Below are positions 20,134 to 31,967 of a stretch of DNA of 64,000 bases, piece by piece. A program made the translations under genes and the position numbers. The stretch spans positions 372,001 through 436,000 of the forward strand of contig NZ_BMDB01000001.1 in NCBI RefSeq assembly GCF_014635565.1. The letters are read 5' to 3'. Source of the stretch: Phocicoccus schoeneichii. Lineage in GTDB: Bacteria; Bacillota; Bacilli; Staphylococcales; Salinicoccaceae. Within the stretch, counting starts at the first letter, position 1, and every line of letters starts with the position of its first letter. The notes beneath the pieces were generated by a model. It was not told the DNA's origin and did no database searches. It saw only the letters and a list, made by a program, of their open reading frames with translations.

Positions 20134-20614
20134 TTTTAGTAATTTTCACTTTCATTTCGTTACCGTTTGGTAGTGGTACGTTTACTTCATCTTTAATCTT
20201 AGCACCAATTAATGCTTGAGCAATTGGTGATTCGTTAGAAATTTTACCTTCGAATGGATCTGCTTCTGCTGAACCTACGATTTTGTAAACTTCTTCGTCA
20301 CCTTTTGGTAGCTCTACGAAAGTAACTGTTTTACCAATTTGTACAGTCGTGTTATCTTTTGAATCTTCAATGATTTTAGCGTAACGAATCATCTCTTCAA
20401 TTTTAGAGATTTCTTGTTCTACAAATCCTTGTTCATCTTTCGCTGCATCATACTCTGAGTTCTCAGATAAGTCACCAAAGCTACGCGCGACTTTAATTTT
20501 TTCAACTACTTCCGGGCGTTTTACCGTTTTAAGATGCTCGAGATCTTGCTCTAATTTCTCAAAACCTTCTTGTGTCATTGGGTATTCTTTATTTAAACCT
20601 ACATTTTGTTCCAT
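20126..20614 (-). CDS. greA: Transcription elongation factor GreA
   Basis: 162 residues. Rescues backtracked RNA polymerase by stimulating transcript cleavage. The N-terminal coiled coil carries the acidic tip in [18 protein letters not shown], and the C-terminal FKBP-like domain ends [14 protein letters not shown] at 20614 follows AAGGAGA with 7-bp spacing. Confidence 0.96.
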   Translation of the reverse strand: MEQNVGLNKEYPMTQEGFEKLEQDLEHLKTVKRPEVVEKIKVARSFGDLSENSEYDAAKDEQGFVEQEISKIEEMIRYAKIIEDSKDNTTVQIGKTVTFVELPKGDEEVYKIVGSAEADPFEGKISNESPIAQALIGAKIKDEVNVPLPNGNEMKVKITKID

Positions 20615-20632
20615 TATAATTTCTCCTTTAAA

Positions 20633-21241
20633 TTAAACCGTAATTACTAGTAGTCCGTCTCCAACGTTGAAATACATAGTGTGGTCGAAATTTTCTTTTA
20701 CATAATGATTAAAACGGTCTACTTTTTCTTTCAGTTTTCTTTTGTTTTTATTATCAATCGTTTCTTGAACGATGAGTCCTCTAAGTAAAATATTATCCAC
20801 AATTATAAATCCACCTGGATTTAATAGTGGTTTATATTTCTCTAAAAATAATAAATTATTGCCTTTAGATGCATCAATGAAGATCATATCAAATTTACCA
20901 TTGACACTTACTTCTTTCGCATCTCCGTGAATATGAGTCACTCGATCTTGCACTTTATAGGTATTAAAATTTTCATTTGCAATTTTATAGCTTGCTTCAT
21001 TTAGTTCAATTGTTGTTAGTTGAATGTCGTCACTGACCGACAACATGTGCAAGCCACTATAACCAATCGCCGTTCCAACTTCTAAAATCGACTTTACAGA
21101 CTTTAGCTTGATGAAATTTTTAACGATGTTTAGTGCATCACTATCAATAATAGGCACTCTATTTTCTTTTGCATATTGATAGAGTTCAGGGAAAATTTCG
21201 TCTCTAATATTCAGCTTTTCTATATACTGATTTTCATTCAT
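20633..21241 (-). CDS. O-methyltransferase (YrrM/TrmR family)
   Basis: About 202 residues. Catechol-O-methyltransferase-like fold with EVGTAIGYSGLHML (SAM) and FDMIFIDASKGNN. B. subtilis YrrM (TrmR) methylates 5-hydroxyuridine at the wobble position of tRNA; same-family membership makes this the best guess. I place the start at the ATG at 21241 after GGTGATG. An upstream ATG at 21265 lies in a terminator-like hairpin. In B. subtilis the genes yrrN, yrrO and udk follow; here greA follows directly. Confidence 0.85.
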   Translation of the reverse strand: MNENQYIEKLNIRDEIFPELYQYAKENRVPIIDSDALNIVKNFIKLKSVKSILEVGTAIGYSGLHMLSVSDDIQLTTIELNEASYKIANENFNTYKVQDRVTHIHGDAKEVSVNGKFDMIFIDASKGNNLLFLEKYKPLLNPGGFIIVDNILLRGLIVQETIDNKNKRKLKEKVDRFNHYVKENFDHTMYFNVGDGLLVITV

Positions 21242-21251
21242 TACATCACCA

Positions 21252-21290
21252 CAAAAAATATACAACCGACACTTCTCGTGTCAGTTGTAT
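21252..21290 (-). terminator. Second hairpin upstream of the O-methyltransferase
   Basis: atacaac.gacac / gtgtc.gttgtat stem (21260-21290), followed on the minus strand by ATTTTTTG. It lies within 12 bp of the proposed start of the methyltransferase gene, so it could act as an attenuator. Confidence 0.65.
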
Positions 21291-21367
21291 AATCATTAAT
21301 TTGTACTATACCACATACAGCATAAAAATGAAACTGTTTTCTTTTAGATTATTACCCATAGTTCCAT

Positions 21368-21394
21368 TAAAAAAACACGCATCAAAAGATGCGT
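21368..21394 (-). terminator. Terminator of mltG
   Basis: acgcat / atgcgt stem (21377-21394), followed by TTTTTTT on the minus strand. Confidence 0.75.
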
Positions 21395-21398
21395 ATTT

Positions 21399-22529
21399 TT
21401 ACTCTGCATTATTAATGTATTTCTCTCTCTTTTCATTATGTTCATCTAAAGTTTCAGAGAAATGGTTCACCCCATCTTTATCTGCCAAGAAGTAATAGTA
21501 GTTTGTGTTAGACGGGTTTAAAATGCTTTGAATCGAGTCTGTTCCTGGTCCTGCGATTGGTCCAGGTGTTAATCCTTTATGCTTATATGTGTTAAACGGA
21601 TCGTCTACTTCTAAATCTTCATAAAGCACCACATCTTTATGCTTACCTTGTGCGTATAGAACTGTAGGGTCCGTCTGTAATGGCATTGAAGGATTTAAAG
21701 CGAGTCTATTTAAGAATACACTTGTGATTTTAGCACGGTCAGCGAGTGAAGTTGCTTCCTCTTCAACAAGTGATGCTAATGTTAAGAATTGATGGAATGT
21801 TAACGTTTCGTTGTTTCCTTCTATATTGATGTTGTATTCATCAACAGATTTATATAGACTGAATGAGTTATTCTTCGTTGCGTCTAACATCTGTCTAATC
21901 AACTTGTCCATATTTGGCTCTTCTTCAGTAATATCATACGTTGCTGGGAATAAGTAACCTTCCAGTGCATACTTAATATCTTTTTCTAAAATTTCATTTG
22001 TTAACATATCTGGATAATCTTCAATCAGCTGTTTGATATAATCTTCATCTTGAATCTTATTGATAAACACATCCTTCTTAACAGGAAGTGTATTTTCGAT
22101 TGTGTCACCAATCTCATCAATTGTATATCCTTCTGGAATTGTTAACTTATAAAGTACTTCTTCATAGATGATACCTGTTTCTAACGTTTTAGAAATTGTC
22201 TCAAAATCCATTGAAGGTGATAGGTTATATTGTCCAGCTTGATAGTTAGAAATACTATTGAGCCTTAAATACATTTGAAATAGAAAACTATTTTTAATAA
22301 TTCCATTCTCTTCAAGCGTTTCACTAATATCACTTGAACTTGCACCCGCAGGAATTTCAATTTGTTTGATTTCTTGTGATTCTGGATCTAGTGGTTTAGA
22401 ACCTGATTTAACATAGATAAACCCAGAAACTGCTAAAACGATTAGAACTATTGCGAGAATAGACACTATAAAAAGTGACAGATATGAAGAAACATTTTTT
22501 GAGAATCTTACATCATCATTTCTACTCAT
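21399..22529 (-). CDS. mltG: Endolytic murein transglycosylase MltG
   Basis: About 376 residues. Cuts nascent glycan strands in the membrane-proximal peptidoglycan. A cytoplasmic N-terminus precedes one membrane segment (LFIVSILAIVLIVLAVSGFI), then a LysM-like subdomain and the YceG catalytic domain. The catalytic Glu is in LASLVEEEATSLADRAK, followed by PLQTDPTVLYA. I use the ATG at 22529 after GGAGG; the longer frame to 22565 has no ribosome-binding site. Confidence 0.93.
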   Translation of the reverse strand: MSRNDDVRFSKNVSSYLSLFIVSILAIVLIVLAVSGFIYVKSGSKPLDPESQEIKQIEIPAGASSSDISETLEENGIIKNSFLFQMYLRLNSISNYQAGQYNLSPSMDFETISKTLETGIIYEEVLYKLTIPEGYTIDEIGDTIENTLPVKKDVFINKIQDEDYIKQLIEDYPDMLTNEILEKDIKYALEGYLFPATYDITEEEPNMDKLIRQMLDATKNNSFSLYKSVDEYNINIEGNNETLTFHQFLTLASLVEEEATSLADRAKITSVFLNRLALNPSMPLQTDPTVLYAQGKHKDVVLYEDLEVDDPFNTYKHKGLTPGPIAGPGTDSIQSILNPSNTNYYYFLADKDGVNHFSETLDEHNEKREKYINNAE

Positions 22530-22604
22530 AAATCCTCCATTTCTAATCTTAAAAAGTGCTTCCAATATTTAAACACACTGGAAGCACCGAAATTAATTAT
22601 TTAA

Positions 22605-22910
22605 TTATTCTACATCATCAAAGTTTGTGTTTACGATTTCTTCAATCATGTCCCACTCTTCGTCTGTTTCAACTGGTAAGAAACGACCTGTTTCACCATC
22701 TTCATCTGGCTCTAAAATCATTGGAATAAGTTCGATTTCAGTTTCGTCGTCTTCGTCGTTGAAGTTTCCTTCTTCAGCTAAGATCACATAGTGTTTGCTG
22801 AAACCAGGATGTTCAAATTCAAGTAATTTTCTGTAAAGTACTTCGTTACCTTCTTCATCGTATAGAGTTAGAAGTTCTTCTTCATTGTTTAAATTTAATT
22901 CTTCAGACAT
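22605..22910 (-). CDS. DUF1292 family protein (YrzB-like)
   Basis: 101 residues, strongly acidic. The family motif is visible: [20 protein letters not shown], then HYVILAE. No function known. It is the third gene of the conserved trio ireB-ruvX-yrzB between alaS and mltG. Confidence 0.9.
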   Translation of the reverse strand: MSEELNLNNEEELLTLYDEEGNEVLYRKLLEFEHPGFSKHYVILAEEGNFNDEDDETEIELIPMILEPDEDGETGRFLPVETDEEWDMIEEIVNTNFDDVE

Positions 22911-22922
22911 ATGTCTATCTCC

Positions 22923-23342
22923 TTAATGGCTATCTAGGTAGCCTTGAAGTATAAATACTGCTGCCATCTTATCAATGACCTTGCTTCTTTTTTTTCTGGA
23001 AACATCCGCTTCAAGTAATGCACGCTCTGCAGCAACAGTACTGAGACGTTCGTCCCACAACACAATTTTAACATCACTAAAATTATTTTCAAGCAATTTA
23101 GAGAAGTGGAGCGTACGTTCTCCACTCTCTCCTATGGTATTATTCATATTTTTAGGTAATCCTACTACAATGGTCTTTACCTGATACTCTTTTATAAGTG
23201 CTTCTATCTGAGCGATTCCATAGTCATCATTTAAAGTATCAATTTTTAATGTTGTAATTCCTTGAGCGGTCCAACCTAAGAGGTCACTCACGGCAACACC
23301 AATCGTTTTTGTACCTAAATCAAGTCCAAGTGTTCTATCCAT
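22923..23342 (-). CDS. ruvX: Holliday junction resolvase-like protein RuvX/YqgF
   Basis: About 139 residues. RNase H-like fold with [15 protein letters not shown] at the start, VVGLPKNMN, and [15 protein letters not shown]. In other bacteria YqgF acts in 16S rRNA 5' maturation or on Holliday junctions. I use the ATG at 23342 ([10 protein letters not shown]) preceded by GAGAGAG. It overlaps the upstream gene by 8 bp. Confidence 0.93.
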   Translation of the reverse strand: MDRTLGLDLGTKTIGVAVSDLLGWTAQGITTLKIDTLNDDYGIAQIEALIKEYQVKTIVVGLPKNMNNTIGESGERTLHFSKLLENNFSDVKIVLWDERLSTVAAERALLEADVSRKKRSKVIDKMAAVFILQGYLDSH

Positions 23343-23598
23343 CAATTTCTCTCTCAAGATAGTATTTCACAAGTACTTCCATAATTTCATCGCGTTCAAT
23401 ATGACGGATTTGGTTTCTAGCATCATTGTGTCTCGGAATGAATGCTGGATCTCCACTCTGTAAGTAACCAACGATTTGGTTTACTGGGTTGTAGCCTCTC
23501 TCTTCAAGTGTTTTATACACATTTGTTAGTACGTTCTTTATGTTCATATTGTGAGTATCCTCAACACTAAACTTCATTGTTTTATCGAATTCGTCCAT
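23335..23598 (-). CDS. ireB: IreB family regulatory phosphoprotein (DUF965)
   Basis: 87 residues. Start [20 protein letters not shown], with the family ending REIDG region. In Enterococcus faecalis IreB is phosphorylated by the PASTA kinase IreK and affects cephalosporin resistance; the role here is inferred from family. ATG at 23598 follows AGGAGTG. First of the ireB-ruvX-yrzB group after alaS. Confidence 0.88.
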   Translation of the reverse strand: MDEFDKTMKFSVEDTHNMNIKNVLTNVYKTLEERGYNPVNQIVGYLQSGDPAFIPRHNDARNQIRHIERDEIMEVLVKYYLEREIDG

Positions 23599-23651
23599 GT
23601 AAAACACTCCTGACTACATAATTGTATAAATATTATACCAAAGATCATTGC

Positions 23652-26282
23652 TTATACAAAATTTTTAATATACTCGTCAACAAATTGTAATGCATCGTTA
23701 ATATTGTCTACGTTCGTTCCGCCACCTTGAGCTTGATCTGGACGACCGCCACCTTTACCATCAACACGCTCAGCCATACCTTTCATGATATCGCCTGCTT
23801 TAATCTCTTTCGTTAATGATTTTGGTACTGAGACAATGAGTGACACTTTGTCATCAATAACTGTAGCAAGAGCAATAATTGCTTCTTGATGACTTGATTT
23901 AATCATATCCATTGTATCTCTAAGTTCAGGTACACTTCCTGCAGTTATTTCTGTTTTAATAACCGTGTAGTCACCAATTTGTACCGTATTTTGACTTAAA
24001 TCACTTAACGCATCTTTTTGTAATGATGCTTTTAGCTCTTTCAGTTCTTTTTGTAATGCTTTTTCACTCTCTTCAAGTTCAGCAATTTTTGATTCAACAT
24101 TTTGCTTTTTAACTTTTAGCGATTCTGCAATACGTTCAATCGTTTGTTCTTCTCTTTGTAAGAGCTCTACTGCGTATTTGCTTGTTACAGCTTCAATTCT
24201 TCTTATACCCGCACCAATTCCTGACTCTGAAAGAATTTTAAATGTACCAATTTGACCCGTGTTAACTACATGGATACCACCACAAAGTTCGATTGAGTAT
24301 CCGTCGATATCAACAACACGAACCGTCTCACCATATTTTTCTCCGAATAAAGCCATTGCGCCTTTTTTCTTCGCGTCATCAATCGACATTTCACTGATAT
24401 CTACATTTAAGCTTTCGTAAATCTTTTCGTTAACGATTCTTTCAATCTCTTTAAGTTCTTCTTTTTTAACGCCTTCAATATGTGTGAAGTCGAAACGTAA
24501 TCTTTCTTTTTCAACTAAAGAACCTGCTTGGTTCGCATGTGTACCAATTACGTCTTTAAGTGCTTGGTGAAGTAAATGTGTCGCTGTGTGGTTTTTGATG
24601 ATAAAGTTACGCGTCTCTTTATCTACTTTTAGACTATAGTTGTCATGAACGTTGATTGAACCTTCTTTTAGAATCACTGTATGGATATTTTGTCCGTTAG
24701 GTGCTTTAGTAACAGCTACTACTTCCATTAAAGCATGATCGTTTTCTATAATCCCTTTATCTGCAACTTGTCCACCAGAAATTGCATAGAATGGTGTACG
24801 ATCAAAAATAACTTCAACAGGTTCGTTTCCGTCATACGTATCAACTAACTGATCATCCTTAATGATATAAAGAAGCTTTCCTTCACTTTGGACGGATTCA
24901 TATCCAGTAAATATACTCTCATCTTTAATGTTTGTATATGTTTCAGATTGAACGTTCATTGAGTTATTATCTTTTCTAGATGAACGTGCACGCTCTCTTT
25001 GTTTTTCCATTTCAGCGTTAAATCCGTCGATATCTACAGTGATTCCGTCAACAGCTGCGTACTCTACAGTCATTTCAATTGGGAAACCGAACGTATCGTA
25101 CAGTTTGAACGCATCTTCTCCACTTAGCGTTTTTGTTGTGCCTTTTACGTTGTCTCTCATCTCTTCATAAATCTTAATTCCTTCATCAAGTGTCGTTAAG
25201 AAACGCTCTTCCTCTTGATGAATCACTTGTTTAATGAAATCTTCTGAAGCTTGAATCTCTGGATAGTAGTCGTTCATTACTTCTTTAACTACAGGAACGA
25301 TTTCAGAAAGGAATGCTTTATTGATACCGAGTTCTTTACCGAAGCGTGTCGCACGACGAATCAGGCGGCGTAATACATACCCACGGCCCTCGTTTGACGG
25401 TAATGCTCCGTCACCAATCGCAAATGCAACTGTTCTAATATGGTCACTAATTACTTTAAATGCAACGTCATCAATGTCATTTTCACCATATTTTCTGCCA
25501 CTTAACTCTTCAGTTTTATTAATGATAGGGATAAACACATCTGTATCAAAGTTCGTTGGCACATCTTGAATAACACTCGCAAGACGCTCTAGCCCCATGC
25601 CAGTATCAATGTTTTTGTTTGGTAGTGGTGTATATGTGTGATCACTATTATGGTTGAACTCAGAGAATACTAAGTTCCAAATTTCAAGATAGCGTTCGTT
25701 TTCTCCACCTGGATACATCTCATTTCTCTCTTCACCGAAATCATAAGATTCGCCACGATCATAGAAAATCTCAGAGTTTGGACCACAAGGACCTTCACCG
25801 ATATCCCAGAAATTTCCTTCAATTCTAGTGATTTTAGATGGATGTAATCCAATTTCTTCATTCCAAATTTTGAATGACTCCTCATCTTCAGGGTGAATCG
25901 TCACAAAGAGTTTCTCTTCGTCAAAATTCAACCACTCTTCACTAGTTAAGAACTCCCAAGCGTATAGAATTGCTTCTTTTTTAAAATAATTACCAATTGA
26001 GAAGTTACCTAACATTTCAAAAAATGTATGGTGGCGTGCTGTAAACCCAACGTTTTCGATATCATTCGTACGAATTGATTTTTGTGAGTTTACAATTCTT
26101 GGATTCTTTGGAATTTCAGTTCCATCAAAATATTTTTTTAATGTCGCAACACCAGAGTTGATCCATAGTAATGAATCATCGTTCACTGGAATGAGTGATG
26201 CACTCGGTTCAATATCGTGATTTTTAGATTCGAAAAACTGTAAAAACAGACGACGTAATTCGTTAGTAGTTAATTGTTTCAT
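23652..26282 (-). CDS. alaS: Alanyl-tRNA synthetase
   Basis: About 876 residues. Class II synthetase with the N-terminal catalytic core, the editing domain with zinc ligands in HTATHLLHQALK and ELCGGIHV, a coiled coil and the C-terminal DHHA1/C-Ala domain ending GGGRPDQAQGGGTN. The start is ATG at 26282 (MKQLTTNELRRLFLQFF); the longer open frame to 26360 translates the T-box terminator and is not real. Controlled by the tRNA-Ala T-box upstream. Confidence 0.97.
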   Translation of the reverse strand: MKQLTTNELRRLFLQFFESKNHDIEPSASLIPVNDDSLLWINSGVATLKKYFDGTEIPKNPRIVNSQKSIRTNDIENVGFTARHHTFFEMLGNFSIGNYFKKEAILYAWEFLTSEEWLNFDEEKLFVTIHPEDEESFKIWNEEIGLHPSKITRIEGNFWDIGEGPCGPNSEIFYDRGESYDFGEERNEMYPGGENERYLEIWNLVFSEFNHNSDHTYTPLPNKNIDTGMGLERLASVIQDVPTNFDTDVFIPIINKTEELSGRKYGENDIDDVAFKVISDHIRTVAFAIGDGALPSNEGRGYVLRRLIRRATRFGKELGINKAFLSEIVPVVKEVMNDYYPEIQASEDFIKQVIHQEEERFLTTLDEGIKIYEEMRDNVKGTTKTLSGEDAFKLYDTFGFPIEMTVEYAAVDGITVDIDGFNAEMEKQRERARSSRKDNNSMNVQSETYTNIKDESIFTGYESVQSEGKLLYIIKDDQLVDTYDGNEPVEVIFDRTPFYAISGGQVADKGIIENDHALMEVVAVTKAPNGQNIHTVILKEGSINVHDNYSLKVDKETRNFIIKNHTATHLLHQALKDVIGTHANQAGSLVEKERLRFDFTHIEGVKKEELKEIERIVNEKIYESLNVDISEMSIDDAKKKGAMALFGEKYGETVRVVDIDGYSIELCGGIHVVNTGQIGTFKILSESGIGAGIRRIEAVTSKYAVELLQREEQTIERIAESLKVKKQNVESKIAELEESEKALQKELKELKASLQKDALSDLSQNTVQIGDYTVIKTEITAGSVPELRDTMDMIKSSHQEAIIALATVIDDKVSLIVSVPKSLTKEIKAGDIMKGMAERVDGKGGGRPDQAQGGGTNVDNINDALQFVDEYIKNFV

Positions 26283-26313
26283 TATAATTCCTCCATTTTT
26301 AAGATAAAAAAAT

Positions 26314-26505
26314 AGAATTCTCCCTAAATAGGGACGAATTCTATCCGCGGTACCACCCAAATTATGATTAAATCATCACTTTAGCTGTATTTATTTTTCA
26401 TACAAATATAGCACGTAAACCGTTCTTGTGTTGTTTTCACCAACCACAACATCTCTATTTGACCAAACGATTCACTCAGTATTTGTTCGTGTTTTTTATA
26501 ATAGT
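26314..26505 (-). promoter_or_regulatory. T-box leader of alaS (tRNA-Ala)
   Basis: The T-box sequence GGGTGGTACCGCGG (forward 26345-26358) is followed by a terminator hairpin (26314-26342, agaattctccct / gggacgaattct) with a T-run. Upstream, GGTTGGTG of the stem I apical region is present. A GCT triplet at 26410-26412 fits the expected Ala specifier. Binding of uncharged tRNA-Ala should stabilise the antiterminator and raise alaS expression. Confidence 0.93.
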
Positions 26506-26508
26506 TAA

Positions 26509-26537
26509 ATTATATGAGAATTTCTGACAATCGTCAA
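26509..26537 (-). promoter_or_regulatory. Promoter of the alaS T-box transcript
   Basis: Minus strand TTGACG (forward 26532-26537), 17 bp, TATAAT (forward 26509-26514). The -35 overlaps the recD2 stop codon. Confidence 0.85.
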
Positions 26538-28927
26538 TTAAAATCAAAGGGTGTGACACCTTTCATGTTAATCATCGGATCGATTTTTTTCGCTTTGACA
26601 ATTTCCTCTGTCAAAATGAATGACTTTGGTTCTTCAAGCTCTTCTACTCGAGTTTCTTCTTGATTTGTCGTTTCAACTGCTTCGAACATGTTAAATATAT
26701 CTTGAAGATAAGTTTGTAGCATAGTGTTTCTCTTGATGCCTTCACGCTTAATACCATTTAAAAATGAATTCGCATCTCCACATATAATCAAACTTTCTTT
26801 TGCTCTTGTTACACCTGTATAGATTATATTCTTCTGGAGCATATGGTAATAACTAGACACGATTGGCATAATCACGATTGGGTATTCACTACCCTGTGCC
26901 TTATGGATACTCGTACAATACGCATGAGCAAGTTCTGATAAGTCTTTACGTTCATACGTAATTAAATTGCCATCGAAATCGACTGTGACGCTTTCCTTAC
27001 CACCATCATGCTGGTCTACGATTGAATGAATAACTCCAGCGTCCCCGTTGAACACATTGTCTTCACGTCTGTTGATGAGTTGGATGACCTTATCATTCTC
27101 TCTAAAAATCTTGTCACCAATCTCAATTTCACTCTTGTCTTCAGTTCTTGGATTCAAGACCTTTTGGAGCACCTGATTTAATGTGTTGATACCTGCAGGA
27201 CCACGATAGATTGGTGCTAATACTTGAACGTCTCTCATATCGAAGCCACGTTCTACAGCTTTTTTTACGATGATATCGACGACATCTGCGATTTGGTCCG
27301 TACGCGCTTCGATAAACGACCGGTCGTCATGGCGTTCTTTAATATTTACATGTTGCCCGTTATTGATTTCATAAGCGAGCTTCACTATTGAAGACCCTTC
27401 AGCTTGTCTATAAATTGTCTTTAGTTTTGTTACTGGAATAACCCCTGATTCAATCAAGTCTTTAAATACAGTACCTGGTCCAACGGATGGAAGCTGTGCA
27501 TCATCCCCTACAAAAACAACTTGTGTTTCTGGCATGACATTTTTAATAAATTGATAAAAGAGCCAAGTGTCCACCATCGACATCTCATCAACGATAATAA
27601 ACTCTGTATCGATAATGTTATCAATGATTTCGGTGTCTTCAGTTTCACGACCCCAACCGATAAGTCTATGAATCGTAGATGCATCAATTCCTGTCGTCTC
27701 TTTCATGCGTTTCGCTGCACGTCCTGTAGGTGCTGCAAGTTGAATCGGATACAGTCCATCTGACTCATCATAATCAACAAATGGTTTGATATCATTTATT
27801 TTTCTTAACGTTTCTATAATGCCTTTAACAATCGTTGTTTTACCTGTACCAGGTCCACCTGTGATAATCGAAAGTGGAGAAACGATAGCATTGATAATTG
27901 CAATCTTCTGATCTTCGTTATATGTGATATCTAACTCTTTTTCCACACGTCCAATCATGCGCTCAATTTCTTTTTTGCTTGTTTTTGCCATGTCGACTTG
28001 AGACAGTTCATATAGTTTATTCGCTGAGTTTCTCTCACTGTAATAGAAAAGTTTATCTGTGACTCGATCATCTTGAACGATGAGTTTATTATCTGTCGCT
28101 AAAAGATCGACTTGTTCCGTCACTGATTCCGAGTCAAAGTAAGTCGTCTCATCATTTAAAAGCGTTAGAGTATTCGTGATTAAATTATCAAGCGTTATAT
28201 ATGTATGCCCTTCTTCATTTAAGGCACGCTCTAAACTATAGTGAATACCCGCTGAAAGTCTCTCGTTTGAATTCTTTTGAATGCCCGCTTTTTGTGCGAT
28301 CAAATCTGCCTTTTTGAAGCCAATACCAAAGATATCCTCGACAAGCTTGTATGGTGTGTTGGTGAGCACATTTAACGTCTCACTTTGATATGTATCAAAA
28401 ATCTTTGCACGCTTTACGGGTTCAATCCCTAACTCAATCATGATTAGATCTGCTTCTTCAGTGGCGTAGTTTTCCTTAATCGTTCTATAAATCATACGTT
28501 TTCTAGAATCAGAAATGCCCGGTACTTCATGAAGGACCGTATAATCTTCTGCAATCTTTTTTAACGCGTTGATGCCTAAAGCATTGACTACTGCTTCAGC
28601 TGTTTTTGGACCAACCCCAACAAATTTTTCTCCAGATAAATATTCCACGAGTCCATCTTCAGAACGTGGAATATCTTTTTTAAATTCACGTGCTTGGAAT
28701 TGTTTACCATATCTTTGATGTTCTGTTACGCGTCCAGAAAAACGATACGTTTCACCTTCATGGATGTCATAGAAATTACCTGTCACAATCGTTTCATCTT
28801 TTAATTCCGTATTTGTTTCATGAATAAATAAGACACACACATAGAAGTGATTGTCTTTGTTATGAAAAATTACACGATCAATTTCACCAACAACAAATGG
28901 TTCATCATCTAGTGTCATCTGTGCCAT
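26534..28927 (-). CDS. recD2: RecD2-type DNA helicase
   Basis: About 797 residues. Superfamily 1B 5'-3' helicase acting without RecBC. An N-terminal OB-like region and helix-hairpin-helix motifs (SGEKFVGVGPKTAEAVV, YKLVEDIFGIGFKKAD) precede the helicase core: GGPGTGKTTIVKGI (Walker A), IVDEMSMVDTWL (II), GDDAQLPSVGPG (III), and AYCTSIHKAQGSEYP (V). The ATG at 28927 follows GAGGAGAATAA; an ATG at 28942 overlaps that ribosome-binding site. Confidence 0.94.
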   Translation of the reverse strand: MAQMTLDDEPFVVGEIDRVIFHNKDNHFYVCVLFIHETNTELKDETIVTGNFYDIHEGETYRFSGRVTEHQRYGKQFQAREFKKDIPRSEDGLVEYLSGEKFVGVGPKTAEAVVNALGINALKKIAEDYTVLHEVPGISDSRKRMIYRTIKENYATEEADLIMIELGIEPVKRAKIFDTYQSETLNVLTNTPYKLVEDIFGIGFKKADLIAQKAGIQKNSNERLSAGIHYSLERALNEEGHTYITLDNLITNTLTLLNDETTYFDSESVTEQVDLLATDNKLIVQDDRVTDKLFYYSERNSANKLYELSQVDMAKTSKKEIERMIGRVEKELDITYNEDQKIAIINAIVSPLSIITGGPGTGKTTIVKGIIETLRKINDIKPFVDYDESDGLYPIQLAAPTGRAAKRMKETTGIDASTIHRLIGWGRETEDTEIIDNIIDTEFIIVDEMSMVDTWLFYQFIKNVMPETQVVFVGDDAQLPSVGPGTVFKDLIESGVIPVTKLKTIYRQAEGSSIVKLAYEINNGQHVNIKERHDDRSFIEARTDQIADVVDIIVKKAVERGFDMRDVQVLAPIYRGPAGINTLNQVLQKVLNPRTEDKSEIEIGDKIFRENDKVIQLINRREDNVFNGDAGVIHSIVDQHDGGKESVTVDFDGNLITYERKDLSELAHAYCTSIHKAQGSEYPIVIMPIVSSYYHMLQKNIIYTGVTRAKESLIICGDANSFLNGIKREGIKRNTMLQTYLQDIFNMFEAVETTNQEETRVEELEEPKSFILTEEIVKAKKIDPMINMKGVTPFDFN

Positions 28928-28942
28928 ATTTATTCTCCTCAC

Positions 28943-30708
<1,766 letters not shown>

Positions 30709-31833
30709 TTATTTTAAACTTTCAAATATTTCGCTGAATACTTGTGCTGCACCTTTAATTTCATCTTCAGTAGTCATATAGTTTAAGCTCACTCTAATTG
30801 ATTGGTTTGCACGTTTTTCATCATACATTTCTGTAATCATGTGTGACGGTTGAACAGTGCCCGCGTTACATGCTGATCCACCGGATACATATACATCTTT
30901 AAGATCGAGTCTTGTTAACATGATGTCTGTTGTAACAAATGGTAAATAGATATTAACGATATGAGGACTCACCTTTTTTGATGCATTTAATTCATAAGGC
31001 ACGCCAAGTGAATCGAGCTCTGATAAGAATAATTCTTTTAAGCGTTGTTCAGTCGTACTTCTCTCGTCAAAGTCACGTACTGCTTTACGCACACCGACTG
31101 AAATTGCATGCGCGTAGATTAAGTTCTCAGTACCAGCACGACGTCCGCGCTCTTGTTCTCCACCGTACATTAATGGATTTAATTTGCTACCATTTTTGAT
31201 GTAGAGTAAACCAATACCCTTAGGTGCACCAATTTTATGTCCGCTGATACTCATGTAATCCACATCTAACTCACTCATAACGAGTGGCACATGACCAAGG
31301 GCTTGTGCAGCGTCGACATGGAATAAAACATCTGTATCTTTTAATAATTCACCAATTTCTTTAACTGGTTGAATTGTACCTGTTTCATTGTTTACGTAGT
31401 GAATTGTTACGAGCTTTGTGTTGTCTTTAATCTTAGATTTTAAATCATCGATGTTAATAAGACCTTCACTGTCTGTATCTACAAAGCTGAATTCAATATT
31501 TTTATCTTGTTCTAACGTTTCTAAGATAGACTTATGTTCAAGCTTCGTCGTAATGATATGTGCATTTTTATGTGCACGACTTACACTCTCTAACACCGTG
31601 TTATTTGATTCTGTAGCACCACTTGTAAAAACAATCTCATTTGGGTCTGTCATGATATTGTCCGCGATGAGTTCTCTAGCACGTTCTAATCGTGTCTTCG
31701 CATTTTTACCAATTTTATGAATAGAAGATGGGTTACCGTAATGCGTCGATACCATCATCATCTTGCTTAAAATCTCTCTATCTAGCGGATTTGTTGCCGC
31801 ATAGTCTAAATATATCGGTGTATTCTCTTGCAT
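30709..31833 (-). CDS. Cysteine desulfurase (YrvO/IscS type)
   Basis: 374 residues. PLP enzyme that releases sulfur from cysteine. The PLP-binding Lys is in SISGHKIGAPKGIG, and the active-site Cys is in VSGGSACNAGTVQPSH. It opens with IYLDYAATNPLD, typical of NifS/IscS proteins. The pairing with mnmA 12 bp downstream, as with B. subtilis YrvO, points to a dedicated role in tRNA thiolation. ATG follows AAGGAGAG. Confidence 0.93.
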   Translation of the reverse strand: MQENTPIYLDYAATNPLDREILSKMMMVSTHYGNPSSIHKIGKNAKTRLERARELIADNIMTDPNEIVFTSGATESNNTVLESVSRAHKNAHIITTKLEHKSILETLEQDKNIEFSFVDTDSEGLINIDDLKSKIKDNTKLVTIHYVNNETGTIQPVKEIGELLKDTDVLFHVDAAQALGHVPLVMSELDVDYMSISGHKIGAPKGIGLLYIKNGSKLNPLMYGGEQERGRRAGTENLIYAHAISVGVRKAVRDFDERSTTEQRLKELFLSELDSLGVPYELNASKKVSPHIVNIYLPFVTTDIMLTRLDLKDVYVSGGSACNAGTVQPSHMITEMYDEKRANQSIRVSLNYMTTEDEIKGAAQVFSEIFESLK

Positions 31834-31967
31834 TATAAGTCTCTCCTTAATACATTGTCAGTTAAATATTCTATCATGTTTAGGGTCTTATTTATAGTCC
31901 ATTGCTCAAGGCGTTTAAATAGACTTTGCCCTTAAATTTTAGAATAATTGTTTTGAGGAGAGATTAC

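Noticed and set aside
26283-26360. N-terminal extension of AlaS (and similarly HisS, 48304-48378)
   Set aside because: Both extensions translate the T-box antiterminator/terminator region; the internal ATG codons have proper ribosome-binding sites and match family starts.
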